From Betaproteobacteria bacterium CG2_30_68_42 (GTDB taxonomy: Bacteria > Pseudomonadota > Gammaproteobacteria > Burkholderiales > Rhodocyclaceae): DNA of 64,000 nt. The notes beneath the pieces were generated by a model. It was not told where the DNA came from and did not search any database. It saw only the letters and a list, made by a program, of their open reading frames with translations. Positions 37,627 through 46,227 of the stretch are shown one piece after another (position 1 is the first letter of the stretch; each line of letters starts with the position of its first letter). Made by a program: the position numbers and the translations under genes. Location: the NCBI GenBank assembly GCA_001872285.1, contig MNXU01000065.1, positions 1 to 64,000 of the forward strand, given 5' to 3'.

Positions 37627-38670
37627 CTAGCCGGCGAAGGAATCCTTGTTCTGGGCCCGGCTGCGCGCCTCCGCGGGCGTGACGATGTTGCGCCGTACCA
37701 TGTCCGCGAGGGCCTGGTCCAGGGTCTGCATCCCATACTGCTGGCCGGTCTGGATCGCGGAATACATCTGCGCGACCTTGTTCTCGCGGATCAGGTTGCG
37801 GATGGCGGGCGTGCCGATCATGATCTCGTGAGCGGCCACGCGGCCGTCCCCGCTCCTCACCTTCAGCAGCGTCTGCGAGATCACCGCGCGCAGCGATTCC
37901 GAGAGCATCGCCCGCACCATCTCCTTCTCCGCCGCAGGGAAGACGTCGACGATACGGTCGATGGTCTTGGCCGCGGAGCTGGTGTGCAGGGTGCCGAACA
38001 CGAGGTGTCCGGTCTCGGCTCCGGTGAGTGCCAGCCGGATGGTCTCGAGGTCGCGCATTTCGCCGACCAGGATGACGTCCGGGTCCTCGCGCAGGGCGCT
38101 GCGCAGCGCGTTGGTGAAGGACTGCGTATGGGGGCCGACCTCGCGCTGGTTGATCAGGCAGCGCTTGCTCTGGTGCACGAATTCGATCGGGTCCTCGATG
38201 GTGAGGATGTGGCCGTACTCGTTGTCGTTCACGAAATCGACCATCGCCGCGAGCGTCGTCGACTTGCCCGAACCGGTCGGACCGGTCACCAGCACGATAC
38301 CGCGAGGGTTCTGCGCGATCTCCTTGAAGACCGGCGGGCAGTTGAGCTCCTCGAGCGTGAGCACCTTGGTCGGGATGGTGCGGAACACCGCGCCGGCACC
38401 GCGCTGCTGGACGAAGGCATTGACCCGGAAGCGCGCCAGATTCGGCACCTCGAACGAGAAGTCGCACTCGAGGTGCTCTTCGTAGGTCTTGCGCTGCGCA
38501 TCGTTCATGATGTCATACACCATGCCGTGCACGTCCTTGTGCTCCATCGGCGGCAGGTTGATCTTGCGCACGTCGCCATGCACGCGGATCATCGGCGGCA
38601 GTCCCGAGGACAGGTGCAGGTCGGAGGCCTTGTTCTTGACCGAGAAGGCGAGAAGTTCAGTGATGTCCAT
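37627..38670 (-). CDS. pilT: Type IV pilus retraction ATPase PilT
   Basis: PilT is the retraction motor of type IV pili and is required for twitching. At 347 residues it shows SDLHLSSGLPPMIRVHGD, Walker A GPTGSGKST (130-138), IEDPIEFVH, Walker B ILVGEMRDLETI and the His box TLHTSSAAKTIDRI. The retraction signature AIRNLIRE is conserved near residue 288. It is divergent from yggS across 52 nt, the standard arrangement in beta- and gammaproteobacteria, and is followed by pilU. Confidence 0.97.
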   Translation of the reverse strand: MDITELLAFSVKNKASDLHLSSGLPPMIRVHGDVRKINLPPMEHKDVHGMVYDIMNDAQRKTYEEHLECDFSFEVPNLARFRVNAFVQQRGAGAVFRTIPTKVLTLEELNCPPVFKEIAQNPRGIVLVTGPTGSGKSTTLAAMVDFVNDNEYGHILTIEDPIEFVHQSKRCLINQREVGPHTQSFTNALRSALREDPDVILVGEMRDLETIRLALTGAETGHLVFGTLHTSSAAKTIDRIVDVFPAAEKEMVRAMLSESLRAVISQTLLKVRSGDGRVAAHEIMIGTPAIRNLIRENKVAQMYSAIQTGQQYGMQTLDQALADMVRRNIVTPAEARSRAQNKDSFAG

Positions 38671-38704
38671 CGAGGGGCTCCGCGGTCCGGCCTGGGGCCG
38701 GTGC

Positions 38705-38710
38705 TAAAAT
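38705..38710 (+). promoter_or_regulatory. Possible -10 element for yggS
   Basis: TAAAAT lies 12 nt before the yggS ATG in a short A/T-rich patch that stands out in this GC-rich sequence. The -35 position is weak. If used, the leader would be only a few bases long. Confidence 0.3.
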
Positions 38711-38722
38711 ATTCAAATCATT

Positions 38723-39430
38723 ATGACAACAATCTCAGCCCGCTTGCAAGCAGTCCGGGCACGCATGGAGGCGGCTGCACGAAGTTGCGGGCGCGATCCG
38801 CAGACGATTGCCCTCGTGGCGGTGAGCAAGACCTGGCCGGCGCAGCGGGTGCGCGAGGCGGCCGCCGCGGGCCAGCGTGCATTCGGCGAGAACTACGTCC
38901 AGGAGGCGCTCGCAAAGATGGAACGGCTCTCCGATCTCGATCTCGAATGGCATTTTGTCGGCCGGCTGCAGGGCAACAAGGCGGGCGCGGTTGCCGCGCA
39001 CTTTGACTGGGTGCATTCGATCGACCGGCTGGAGATCGCACAGCGGCTCTCTCGCGCGCGGCCGCCGGAGCGCGGTCCGCTCGAGGTCTGCATCGAGGTG
39101 AATGTGAGCGGCGAGGCGTCGAAGGGCGGTGTTGCGCCGGAGGCGGCAGCGGGCCTCGCGCGCTCGCTCGCCGCGCTCCCCGGCCTGCGCCTGCGCGGAC
39201 TGATGGCGATCCCGGAGCCTGCCGCGGATGCGCCGCGTGCGAGCGCGAGCTTCCGCCGGCTACGCGAGCTGCGCGACCGGATCGCGCACGATGGATATCG
39301 GCTGGACACGCTCTCCATGGGCATGTCGGACGATTTCGAGGCCGCGATCCTCGAGGGCGCCACGCTCGTGCGCGTGGGCAGTGCGATCTTCGGGCCGCGG
39401 GCGGCTGCGGCCCGCGTGCAGGAGCAATGA
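38723..39430 (+). CDS. yggS: PLP homeostasis protein, YggS family
   Basis: This 235-residue TIM-barrel protein binds pyridoxal 5'-phosphate and buffers vitamin B6 and amino-acid pools; no enzymatic activity is established for the family. The PLP Lys is Lys36 in VAVSKTWP. Other family blocks are FGENYVQEA, WHFVGRLQGNK, EVNVSGEASKGG and LSMGMSDDFEAAI. It starts a plus-strand run yggS-proC-yggT-yggU, conserved opposite pilT. The stop is 1 nt before the proC start. Confidence 0.96.
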   Translation: MTTISARLQAVRARMEAAARSCGRDPQTIALVAVSKTWPAQRVREAAAAGQRAFGENYVQEALAKMERLSDLDLEWHFVGRLQGNKAGAVAAHFDWVHSIDRLEIAQRLSRARPPERGPLEVCIEVNVSGEASKGGVAPEAAAGLARSLAALPGLRLRGLMAIPEPAADAPRASASFRRLRELRDRIAHDGYRLDTLSMGMSDDFEAAILEGATLVRVGSAIFGPRAAAARVQEQ

Positions 39431-39431
39431 C

Positions 39432-40248
39432 ATGGACATGAGGATCACTTTCGTCGGCGGGGGCAACATGGCCTCCGCGCTCGCCGGCGGCCTGCGCGGG
39501 CGCGGATTCGCCGCCTCGCAGCTCCAGGCGATCGAACCGCTCGCCGCGAGCCGCGCGCGGATCGAGGCGGCCTTCGGTGTGCGCTGTTTCGAATCCGCGC
39601 TGCCCGCCGCCCTGGACTGCGACGTGCTGGTGCTCGCGGTCAAGCCGCAGCAGATGCGCGCGGCGCTCGCGCCGATCCGCGGCCGGCTCGATGCGCAGCT
39701 CGTCATCAGCATCGCCGCGGGCATCCGGCTGGCCGAGGTGTCGCGCTGGCTGGGTGGCCACCGCCGCCTCGTGCGCACCATGCCCAATACCCCGGCGCTG
39801 GTCGGCGCCGGCATCACCGGGCTGTATGCCGATCCCAGCGTCGATGCCGCCGGCCGGGCCCAGGCCGAAACGGTGCTCGCCGCCGTCGGCAAGACGCTGT
39901 GGGTCGCCGACGAGGCGATGATGGATGCCGTGACCGCGGTCTCCGGCAGCGGGCCGGCCTATGTCTTCTATTTCCTCGAGGCGCTCGCGCAGGCGGCGCG
40001 CGGGCTGGGTTTCTCCGAGACCGAGGCGCGCGCGCTCGCACTCGAGACCTTCGCGGGCGCGGTGGCGCTCGCGCGCCTCCGACGAGCCGCTCGCCACGTT
40101 GCGCCAGCGGGTGACCTCCAAGGGCGGTACCACCGAAGCGGCCCTGCGCGTGCTCGACGGCGAGGACGCCGCCGGCGCGCTCGCGCGCGCCGTTCAGGCG
40201 GCGTGCGCGCGCGGGCGCGAGCTGGGTGACTCCCTCGGAGCCGACTGA
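39432..40248 (+). pseudogene. proC: Pyrroline-5-carboxylate reductase, frameshifted
   Basis: ProC makes proline from pyrroline-5-carboxylate with NAD(P)H. The N-terminal Rossmann domain (ITFVGGGNMA) and the dimerisation domain (AVSGSGPAYVFYFLEAL) read through to about codon 213 in one frame. The rest (ASDEPLATLRQRVTSKGGTT to LGDSLGAD) continues in another frame. The switch falls in the CG run 40070-40076, where two bases (CG) appear to be missing. The uncorrected frame runs into an Arg-rich tail ending at 40229. Because all domains are otherwise intact, this may be a sequencing or assembly error or a recent slippage mutation. The true stop overlaps the yggT start by one base. Confidence 0.88.
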
Positions 40249-40829
40249 TGGCGGCAAACCTGCTGCTGCTCGTTCTCGACGCCGTGCTCGGGTTCTTCTC
40301 CGGCGCCCTGCTCGGCCGCTTCTACATGCAGTGGGCGCGGGTGAGTTTCCGCAACCCGATCGGGCAATTCATCGTCGCGGTCACCGACTGGCTGGTGGTT
40401 CCGGTGCGCCGCTTCCTGCCCGGACTGTTCGGGCTCGATCTCGCGAGCCTCGCGCCGGCCTGGGTCGCCCAGGTGCTGGCTGCGAGCGTCGAGCTGGGGC
40501 TGCGCCACGGCTTTCCCGAAAGCGCCGCCGCGCTCGCGCTGGCGGTGCTCGTGGTCGGCCTGTTCGAGACCGCAAGGGTCTTCCTCTACCTGCTCATCGC
40601 CGTGGTGATCTTCAGCGCGGTGCTGAGCTGGGTCAATCCCCATGCGCCCACGGCGCCGCTCTTCCATGCACTCTCGCGCCCGCTGCTCGCGCCGGTGCAG
40701 CGCATCCTGCCGCCGATCGCGAACATCGACCTCTCGCCGCTCGTCGCGCTGCTGGTGTTCCAGGTCCTGCTGACGGTTCTCGGCCACCTGCGCGCGAGCG
40801 CGCTGATGCTCGCCATGGCCGGCGGATGA
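40248..40829 (+). CDS. yggT: YggT-family membrane protein
   Basis: This 193-residue inner-membrane protein has two YGGT repeats. Each has hydrophobic helices followed by a conserved loop (RVSFRNPIGQFIVAVTDWLV in the first, LSRPLLAPVQRILPPIANID in the second). The family is linked to osmotic shock tolerance and lies next to proC and yggS in many proteobacteria; its molecular role is unclear. The start shares a base with the proC stop and the stop overlaps the yggU start (ATGA), so translation is coupled. Confidence 0.93.
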   Translation: MAANLLLLVLDAVLGFFSGALLGRFYMQWARVSFRNPIGQFIVAVTDWLVVPVRRFLPGLFGLDLASLAPAWVAQVLAASVELGLRHGFPESAAALALAVLVVGLFETARVFLYLLIAVVIFSAVLSWVNPHAPTAPLFHALSRPLLAPVQRILPPIANIDLSPLVALLVFQVLLTVLGHLRASALMLAMAGG

Positions 40830-41116
40830 AGCCTTGGCTGCGGCTCGCCGAAGACGGTGCGACGCTCGTCATCCATGCCCAGCCGGGCGCGAAGCGCAGC
40901 GAACTCGCCGGCCGTCATGGCGATGCGCTGAAGATCCGGCTCGCGGCACCCGCGATCGAGGGCAGGGCCAATGCCTGCCTGATCGACTTCCTGGCGAGAC
41001 GGCTCGGGGTGCCGAAGTCCTCGGTGGAGCTGCTCGCCGGAGCGCTCGCGCGCGAGAAACGGGTGCGGGTGCGCGGGGCGACGCGCGAGGCGCTGGAAGG
41101 GCTCGATCAGCCCTGA
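40826..41116 (+). CDS. yggU: DUF167/YggU-family protein
   Basis: This 96-residue soluble protein carries the YggU fold signature: QPGAKRSELAGRHGDALKIRLAAPAIEGRAN, then LIDFLARRLGVPKSSVELLAG and the basic REKRVRV-like strand. Function is unknown across the family. The ATG at 40826 overlaps the yggT stop (ATGA), fixing the start. Its 3' end overlaps the convergent pyrX gene by 10 nt. Confidence 0.93.
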   Translation: MKPWLRLAEDGATLVIHAQPGAKRSELAGRHGDALKIRLAAPAIEGRANACLIDFLARRLGVPKSSVELLAGALAREKRVRVRGATREALEGLDQP

Positions 41117-42399
41117 TCGGAACGCCCGGCCTCGTACACCGGGTTGCCACCCACCAGCGTCATGCGCACCACCGCCTTCAGGTGGGCGCCGAGGAAGGGG
41201 GTATTCTTGCCCTGGCTCACGAGGCCGGCGCGGCTCACGGTGCGCTCGGCGAGCGGGTCGAACAGGCACAAATCCGCCGCGGCGCCCGGTTCCATGCGTC
41301 CCGCTTCGAGCCCGAGGATGCGGGCCGGTTCGGTGGTGATCCTCGCCAGGGAGCGCGCGAGCGGCAGGCCGAGTTCTTCTCCCCACTTGAGCGTGAGCGG
41401 CAGCAGCAGCTCGAGACCGGTCGCGCCGGGTTCGGCTTCGCCGAACGGAAGCTGCTTGGCATCGTCGTCCACCGGCGTGTGGTCGGAGCAGATCGCGTCG
41501 ATCGTGCCATCGGCTGCCGCCGCGCGCAGCGCCTCGCGATCGGAGGCGGCGCGCAGCGGCGGGCCGAGCCGCGCATGCGGATCGAAGTAGCCGATGTCGG
41601 CCTCGGAGAGGTGCAGGTGGTTGATCGAGACGTCCGCGCTCACCGCGAGGCCGCCCTCGCGCGCCGCGCGCAGCATCGCGACCCCGGCCGCACTGGAAAG
41701 GCGCATCACATGCAGGCGCACTCCGGTCTCGCGGGCGAGCTGGAGCAGGGTGAACAGCGCGATCGTCTCGGCGACGACCGGGATTCCGGCCAGGCCCAGC
41801 CGCGAGGCGACTTCTCCGTCGTGGGCGACCCCCTTGCCCGCCAGAAAGGAGTCCTCGGGCTGCAACCAGACGGCATAGCCGAATCCTGCCGCGTACTGCA
41901 TCGCGCTGCGCAGCACCGCGGTATCGACCACCGGCGTGCCGGCCTGGCTGAAGCCGACACAGCCGGCCTCGGTGAGTTCCGCCATCTCGGTCAGCCGCTT
42001 TCCGGAAAGACCGGTAGTGAGCGCGCCGAGCGGGCAGACGCGGGCGCGGTTCAGGTTCCGGGCGCGGTACTTGAGCATCTCCACCAGCCCCGGTTCGTCG
42101 AGCGGCGGATCGGTGTCGGGCGGGCACGCCAGCGTGGTCACGCCGCCGGCGACCGCCGCCTCCATCTCGGATTCGAGCGTCGCCCGGTACTCGTAGCCGG
42201 GCTCGCGCAGGCGCGCCGACAGGTCGATCAGCCCCGGACACACCACGAGGCCCGCGGCATCGATCACGCGATTGGCATGAAAGGCGTCGGGCGGCGCGCC
42301 GATCGCGGCGATTCTCCCGGCGGCGATGAAGACGTCGCGCACCGCGTCGGTGCCGCTGGCGGGATCGACGAGGCGGCCGTTCCGGATCCGGATCTTCAT
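41107..42399 (-). CDS. pyrX: Non-catalytic dihydroorotase-like subunit PyrX
   Basis: This 430-residue amidohydrolase-fold protein aligns with type I dihydroorotases. The first metal motif, normally DxHxHxREPG, reads LSARLREPG (residues 60-68), so both zinc His are Ser61 and Arg63. Later conserved parts (VCPLGALT, ICSDHTPVD) remain recognisable. In Pseudomonas and related bacteria such an inactive PyrC' assembles with PyrB into the transcarbamoylase holoenzyme, so I infer a structural role. It follows pyrB by 4 nt. A separate active dihydroorotase should exist elsewhere in the genome. Confidence 0.9.
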   Translation of the reverse strand: MKIRIRNGRLVDPASGTDAVRDVFIAAGRIAAIGAPPDAFHANRVIDAAGLVVCPGLIDLSARLREPGYEYRATLESEMEAAVAGGVTTLACPPDTDPPLDEPGLVEMLKYRARNLNRARVCPLGALTTGLSGKRLTEMAELTEAGCVGFSQAGTPVVDTAVLRSAMQYAAGFGYAVWLQPEDSFLAGKGVAHDGEVASRLGLAGIPVVAETIALFTLLQLARETGVRLHVMRLSSAAGVAMLRAAREGGLAVSADVSINHLHLSEADIGYFDPHARLGPPLRAASDREALRAAAADGTIDAICSDHTPVDDDAKQLPFGEAEPGATGLELLLPLTLKWGEELGLPLARSLARITTEPARILGLEAGRMEPGAAADLCLFDPLAERTVSRAGLVSQGKNTPFLGAHLKAVVRMTLVGGNPVYEAGRSDQG

Positions 42400-42403
42400 C
42401 GCC

Positions 42404-43363
42404 TCACGCCCCCGCGAGCATGCTCATCACCGCCATCCTCACCGCGATGCCGAAGGTGACCTGCGGCAGGATGACCGCGCGCGGGCCGTCGGCGACCGCC
42501 GAGTCGATCTCGACGCCGCGGTTCATCGGCCCCGGATGCATGACGATCGCATCGGGGCGCGCGAGCGCGAGCTTTTCGGGCGTCAGGCCGTAGGTCTTGA
42601 AATACTCCTGCGGACTGGGAAGCAGCGCGCCCTGCATGCGCTCGTTCTGGAGCCGCAGCATCATCACGACATCGGCGTCCCGCAGTCCCAGGCGCATGTC
42701 GTGGAACACCCGCACGCCGAGCTTGCCCACCTCGGCGGGAAGCAGCGTCGGGGGCGCGATCATGCGGATCTCGGGCACGCCCAGGATGGTGAGCGCATCG
42801 ATCTGCGAGCGCGCCACGCGCGAGTGCAGGATGTCCCCGACGATGGCGACCGTCAGCCGCGTGAAGTCCCGCTTGTAGTGGCGGATCGTGTACATGTCGA
42901 GCAGCCCCTGCGTCGGGTGCGCATGGCGGCCGTCGCCGGCGTTGATGACGTGGATGTGGGCACGACCGGTCGCGGACAGGTGCTGCGCGATCAGGTAGGG
43001 TGCGCCGCTCGATGCGTGTCGCACCACGAACATGTCCGCCTGCATCGCTGAGAGGTTGTCCACCGTGTCGAGCAGGGTTTCGCCCTTGCTCTGGCTCGAT
43101 GCGCCGACATTCAGGTTGATGACGTCGGCCGACAGGCGTTTGGCGGCGATCTCGAAGGTGGTGCGGGTGCGGGTCGAGGGTTCGAAGAACAGGTTGAACA
43201 CCGACTTGCCCCGCAGCAGCGGAATCTTCTTGACCTCGCGCTCGGCCACCTCGGTGAATGGCGCCGCCGTATCGAGGATCTTCAGCAGGACCTCGCGCGG
43301 CAGTCCGTCGATGGACAGCAGATGGACGAGCTCGCCGTTGCGGTTCAACTGCGGATTAAGCAT
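42404..43363 (-). CDS. pyrB: Aspartate carbamoyltransferase catalytic subunit
   Basis: PyrB joins carbamoyl phosphate and aspartate in the committed step of pyrimidine synthesis. At 319 residues it has the carbamoyl-phosphate motif EPSTRTRT (61-68), the SKGET loop, HPTQGLLD and [11 protein letters not shown]. No PyrI regulatory subunit is present. Pairing with PyrX suggests the larger class A holoenzyme, in which nucleotides bind the PyrB extension. It overlaps pyrR by 8 nt. Confidence 0.97.
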   Translation of the reverse strand: MLNPQLNRNGELVHLLSIDGLPREVLLKILDTAAPFTEVAEREVKKIPLLRGKSVFNLFFEPSTRTRTTFEIAAKRLSADVINLNVGASSQSKGETLLDTVDNLSAMQADMFVVRHASSGAPYLIAQHLSATGRAHIHVINAGDGRHAHPTQGLLDMYTIRHYKRDFTRLTVAIVGDILHSRVARSQIDALTILGVPEIRMIAPPTLLPAEVGKLGVRVFHDMRLGLRDADVVMMLRLQNERMQGALLPSPQEYFKTYGLTPEKLALARPDAIVMHPGPMNRGVEIDSAVADGPRAVILPQVTFGIAVRMAVMSMLAGA

Positions 43364-43853
43364 GATCGATCAGCCGAAGGCTCAAGCGGCCCTGTGCATC
43401 CTTCTCGAGCTGGAGGTTCTGGCTGCGGTCGAGATCGAGCGCCTGGGCGCAGTAGCGCGGACAGATCGGAAGCTCGCGCCCGCCGCGATCGACGAGCACC
43501 GCGAGATCCACCCGCGCCGGGCGCCCGTAGTCGAACAGTTCGTTCAGGGCAGCCCGGATCGTGCGCCCGGTGTAGAGGATGTCATCGACGATCACGATCG
43601 GCCGGCCGGCGACATCGAAAGGCATGCTCGACGGTTTCGGATCGCGATGCAGGCCGCGTCTGCCGTAGTCGTCGCGGTAGAACGAGATATCGATCACCCC
43701 GAGCGGCGCTTCGATTCCGAGCATCGCATGCAGCCGCTCTGCGATCCACATGCCGCCGGTCAGGATGCCCACCAGCGCCGTTTCCTTCACGACGTCGGGG
43801 CGCATCTGCCCGGCGAGCCGGTCAATGAGGTTCTGGGCGTCGGGCAGCTTCAT
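43356..43853 (-). CDS. pyrR: Bifunctional pyr operon regulator / uracil phosphoribosyltransferase PyrR
   Basis: This 165-residue PRT-fold protein has the PRPP loop [10 protein letters not shown] at residues 89-98 and the PyrR-typical [12 protein letters not shown]. In Gram-positives PyrR controls pyr mRNA by attenuation; in proteobacteria its regulatory role is less clear and it may act mainly as a uracil phosphoribosyltransferase. The ATG at 43853 lies 32 nt inside ruvX, which fixes it as the family-length start. No attenuator can fit upstream because the region is coding. Confidence 0.93.
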   Translation of the reverse strand: MKLPDAQNLIDRLAGQMRPDVVKETALVGILTGGMWIAERLHAMLGIEAPLGVIDISFYRDDYGRRGLHRDPKPSSMPFDVAGRPIVIVDDILYTGRTIRAALNELFDYGRPARVDLAVLVDRGGRELPICPRYCAQALDLDRSQNLQLEKDAQGRLSLRLIDHA

Positions 43854-44262
43854 CGAGATAGTCCTGGAGGATGATTGCCGCCGCGGCGGCGTCCAGCCTC
43901 GCCTTGAACTTGCGTGCGGCGAGGCCGCTCTCCCGCAGCACATCCCCGGCGGCGGCGGAACTCAGCCGTTCGTCAAGAAAGTCCACCGGCAGCCGGAAGC
44001 GCCCGCCGAGCTGATTGGCGAAACGCCGGCAACGACGCGTCATCTCGTGCGCCTCGCCTTCCAGGCTCAGCGGAAGCCCGACCACCAGGCGTCGCGGGCG
44101 CCATTCTCCGATCAGGGCGCCGATCGCCTTCCAGCGGGCATCGGCCCGCCCGGCCGCGATGACGGTCAGCGGATGGGACTGACCCACTTCGAAATCCCCG
44201 ACCGCGACGCCGATGCGCCTGAGACCGAAATCGAATCCCAGCACGCAGCCCCGCTCAGGCAT
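43822..44262 (-). CDS. ruvX: Holliday junction resolvase-like RuvX (YqgF)
   Basis: This 146-residue RNase H-fold nuclease of the RuvX/YqgF family is involved in pre-16S rRNA 5' processing. The first catalytic Asp is Asp11 in [31 protein letters not shown] and DERLSSAAA supply the other conserved acidic region. The ATG at 44262 overlaps yqgE by 8 nt and gives the standard N-terminus. It overlaps pyrR by 32 nt, so the yqgE-ruvX-pyrR-pyrB-pyrX genes form one tightly packed unit. Confidence 0.94.
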   Translation of the reverse strand: MPERGCVLGFDFGLRRIGVAVGDFEVGQSHPLTVIAAGRADARWKAIGALIGEWRPRRLVVGLPLSLEGEAHEMTRRCRRFANQLGGRFRLPVDFLDERLSSAAAGDVLRESGLAARKFKARLDAAAAAIILQDYLDEAARRPEPH

Positions 44263-44818
44263 GTCCCGCAACGTCGGACAGGCGGGCGAAGTCCACGCCC
44301 AGGCGCTGCAGGGCCGCCGCCAGGCGCTCTTCCGCGGGCAGCGCGAACACCACCTCGGGGTCGGCAACGACGGTGAGCCAGGCATTCTGCGAAAGCTCCC
44401 ACTCGAGCTGTCCGGCCGCCCATCCGGCATAGCCCAGTGCGACCAGGATCTCGGCCGGCTCCCCGAGGCTGGCGACCGACTGCAGAATGTCGCGCGAGCT
44501 GGTCAGCCCGACTCCGCCGCCCACATCGAGGGTTGCCTGCCAGTCACCGACCGGGCGGTGGAGGACGAAACCGCGATCGGTCTGCACCGGCCCGCCGAAA
44601 TACACCGGCATGGACTGGAAACGGTGCAATGCGGGTGCGATGTTGACGCGTTCGAGCAAAGCGGGAAGCGCCATGTCGAGCGGGCGATTGACGATCAATC
44701 CGAGCGCACCCTGCTCGTTGTGCTCGCACACGTAGGTCAGGCTGCGCGCGAAGTTCGGATCGGCCATGTTCGGCATGGCGATCAGGAAATGCCCGGTCAG
44801 GTTGACGTTCGCGCTCAC
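44255..44818 (-). CDS. yqgE: UPF0301/YqgE (AlgH) family protein
   Basis: This 187-residue protein of the YqgE/AlgH fold shows the family start [20 protein letters not shown], then [26 protein letters not shown] and [14 protein letters not shown]. The biochemical function is not established. The start codon is GTG. TACAAT occurs 10-15 nt upstream on the same strand but is too close for an ordinary leader. It is the first gene of the ruvX-pyr unit, next to a repeat-derived hairpin. Confidence 0.94.
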   Translation of the reverse strand: MSANVNLTGHFLIAMPNMADPNFARSLTYVCEHNEQGALGLIVNRPLDMALPALLERVNIAPALHRFQSMPVYFGGPVQTDRGFVLHRPVGDWQATLDVGGGVGLTSSRDILQSVASLGEPAEILVALGYAGWAAGQLEWELSQNAWLTVVADPEVVFALPAEERLAAALQRLGVDFARLSDVAGHA

Positions 44819-44868
44819 GATGCGGCCATTGTAGACAAAATGACCGCGGCTGCACGTCGAACCCCGTT

Positions 44869-44936
44869 CGAGTTTCAGGTTTCAGGTTGCCGGGGCCGCA
44901 CGAACTTGGAACTCGAAACCTGGAACCTGGAACCCG
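44869..44936. repeat. Heptad-repeat hairpin (7-bp units)
   Basis: Arm 44869-44888 and arm 44917-44936 are inverted copies matching at 17 of 20, with the mismatches being transitions. Both arms are built of 7-bp units related to GAACCTG (GAACTTG, GAACTCG, AAACCTG, GAACCTG, GAACCCG in sequence). The stop codon and last codons of the adjacent glycosyltransferase-like gene lie inside it. Confidence 0.85.
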
Positions 44937-45538
44937 AAATCGGCAGGCAGCCATGCGAGGTCGGGCGGTTCGTCGATGTCGTGGAGCGTGCGTCCGACAT
45001 GCGTCTTCCATCCGAGCCGACCGAGCCTGCGCAGGGTTTCGGCGGCGACGGCGCCGGTGCTCCAGGGCATTTCTTCGAACGGGGCGGGGTGGAAGCGCTT
45101 CAGGCCGAGAGCGACATAGCCGCCGTCGGCGACCGGAACGATTCCGCAGTCGTGGCTGCGCAGCGCGAACGCGGCGCGCTGCAGGTCGGCTGCGTCCATC
45201 TGCGGACAGTCGGTCCCGATCAGCAGCACGGCATGCCCGTCGCGGGTCGCGCGCCGCACCGCGCGTGCCATCCGCGCCCCGAGGTCGCCATGGCCCTGGT
45301 CCGACCAGAACACGCATCCGGGCAGCGCCAGGCTGTTCCAGACCGGATGGGAGGGCCGCGGCGAAACGCACAGTTCGACCATGCCCGCACCGGCACGCGC
45401 CGCCATCGCCACCGTGCGTTCGAGCATGCGCCGGGCGAGCGCCGCTGCGCCTTCTGCGCCGAGCGCAGGGATCAGCCGGGTCTTGGCGAGGCCGGGCAGC
45501 GGCGCCTTGGCGAAGACGATGATTTTCGTGTGCCTCAT
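44882..45538 (-). CDS. TIGR04282-type glycosyltransferase (DUF2064)
   Basis: This 218-residue protein resembles nucleotidyltransferase-fold glycosyltransferases. It has an N-terminal IIVFAKAPLPGLAKTRL (sugar-nucleotide loop), LLIGTDCPQMDAADL (DxD-like centre) and VPVADGGYVALGLKR. The gene commonly pairs with the TIGR04283 glycosyltransferase, as here, with an ATGA overlap; the product is unknown. The last dozen or so residues (FGFQVPGFEFQVRAAPAT) are encoded by the heptad-repeat hairpin and replace the normal C-terminus. Confidence 0.88.
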   Translation of the reverse strand: MRHTKIIVFAKAPLPGLAKTRLIPALGAEGAAALARRMLERTVAMAARAGAGMVELCVSPRPSHPVWNSLALPGCVFWSDQGHGDLGARMARAVRRATRDGHAVLLIGTDCPQMDAADLQRAAFALRSHDCGIVPVADGGYVALGLKRFHPAPFEEMPWSTGAVAAETLRRLGRLGWKTHVGRTLHDIDEPPDLAWLPADFGFQVPGFEFQVRAAPAT

Positions 45539-46209
45539 CGGTAGGCCTGCGCGAGTTCGCCTGCCGGCGTCCCGCGCCAATAGCGCCAGCGCAGCCACCA
45601 CATCAGAAGGACGGTGCGCAGGGCGCCGTTCTCGTCCCAGCGCCGGCCGGAGGTGGTGACCGCCGCCCGCAGGCACAGCGGGCGCGAGTGCGCGCGCAGC
45701 CGTTTCGACAGCTCGATGTCCTCCATCAGCGGCTGGTCGGGGAAGCCGCCCGCCGCCTCGAATGCCGATCGCATGACGAAGACCGCCTGATCGCCGGTCG
45801 CGATGCCGGTCAGCCGCGAGCGGGCGTTCATCATCCGGGCGACGAGCGAAAGCATCCAGGCGCGGCCGGCGATCCGCACGTCGAAACGCCCCCACAGCAA
45901 CCCTCGCTCCCGCAACCCGCGCTCGATCGCCTGCAGCGCGCCTTCGGGCAGCCGGGTGTCGGCATGCAGGAACAGCAGCAGGTCACCGCCGGCCTGCGCG
46001 GCGCCCATGTTCATCTGCCGCGCCCGGCCGCGCTGCGAGCGCAACACGCGCAAGCCGGCGCGACCGGCCATGCGCACGCTTTCGTCCCCGCTGCCGCCAT
46101 CGACGAAGATCACCTCGGCGCCGTCGCGTGCGAGCGGCTCGAGATGGGCAGCCAGACCCGGAAGCTGGGCCGCCTCGTCGAGTACCGGAACGATGATGGA
46201 AATCTTCAT
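45535..46209 (-). CDS. TIGR04283-type family 2 glycosyltransferase
   Basis: This 224-residue GT-A fold enzyme begins ISIIVPVLDEAAQL and has the nucleotide-sugar Asp in VIFVDGGSGD and the metal motif LFLHADTRLP. GRFDVRIAG and QPLMEDIELSKRLR follow, the latter with the ED acceptor-side motif. No membrane anchor is evident apart from a hydrophobic stretch near the C-terminus (VLLMWWLRWRYW). It is coupled to the TIGR04282-type gene and lies 18 nt downstream of the TVP38-reductase fusion. The acceptor is unknown. Confidence 0.9.
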   Translation of the reverse strand: MKISIIVPVLDEAAQLPGLAAHLEPLARDGAEVIFVDGGSGDESVRMAGRAGLRVLRSQRGRARQMNMGAAQAGGDLLLFLHADTRLPEGALQAIERGLRERGLLWGRFDVRIAGRAWMLSLVARMMNARSRLTGIATGDQAVFVMRSAFEAAGGFPDQPLMEDIELSKRLRAHSRPLCLRAAVTTSGRRWDENGALRTVLLMWWLRWRYWRGTPAGELAQAYR

Positions 46210-46227
46210 GATCCGCGCGGCTCCCGT

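Noticed and set aside
39432-40248. Programmed frameshifting in proC
   Set aside because: There is no slippery heptamer of the known type or downstream structure that I can recognise, and the identical CG loss in the gltL remnant makes error or slippage mutation a simpler explanation.
43356-43853. PyrR-controlled attenuator in front of pyrB
   Set aside because: pyrR overlaps pyrB by 8 nt and ruvX overlaps pyrR, leaving no leader region for an anti-terminator.
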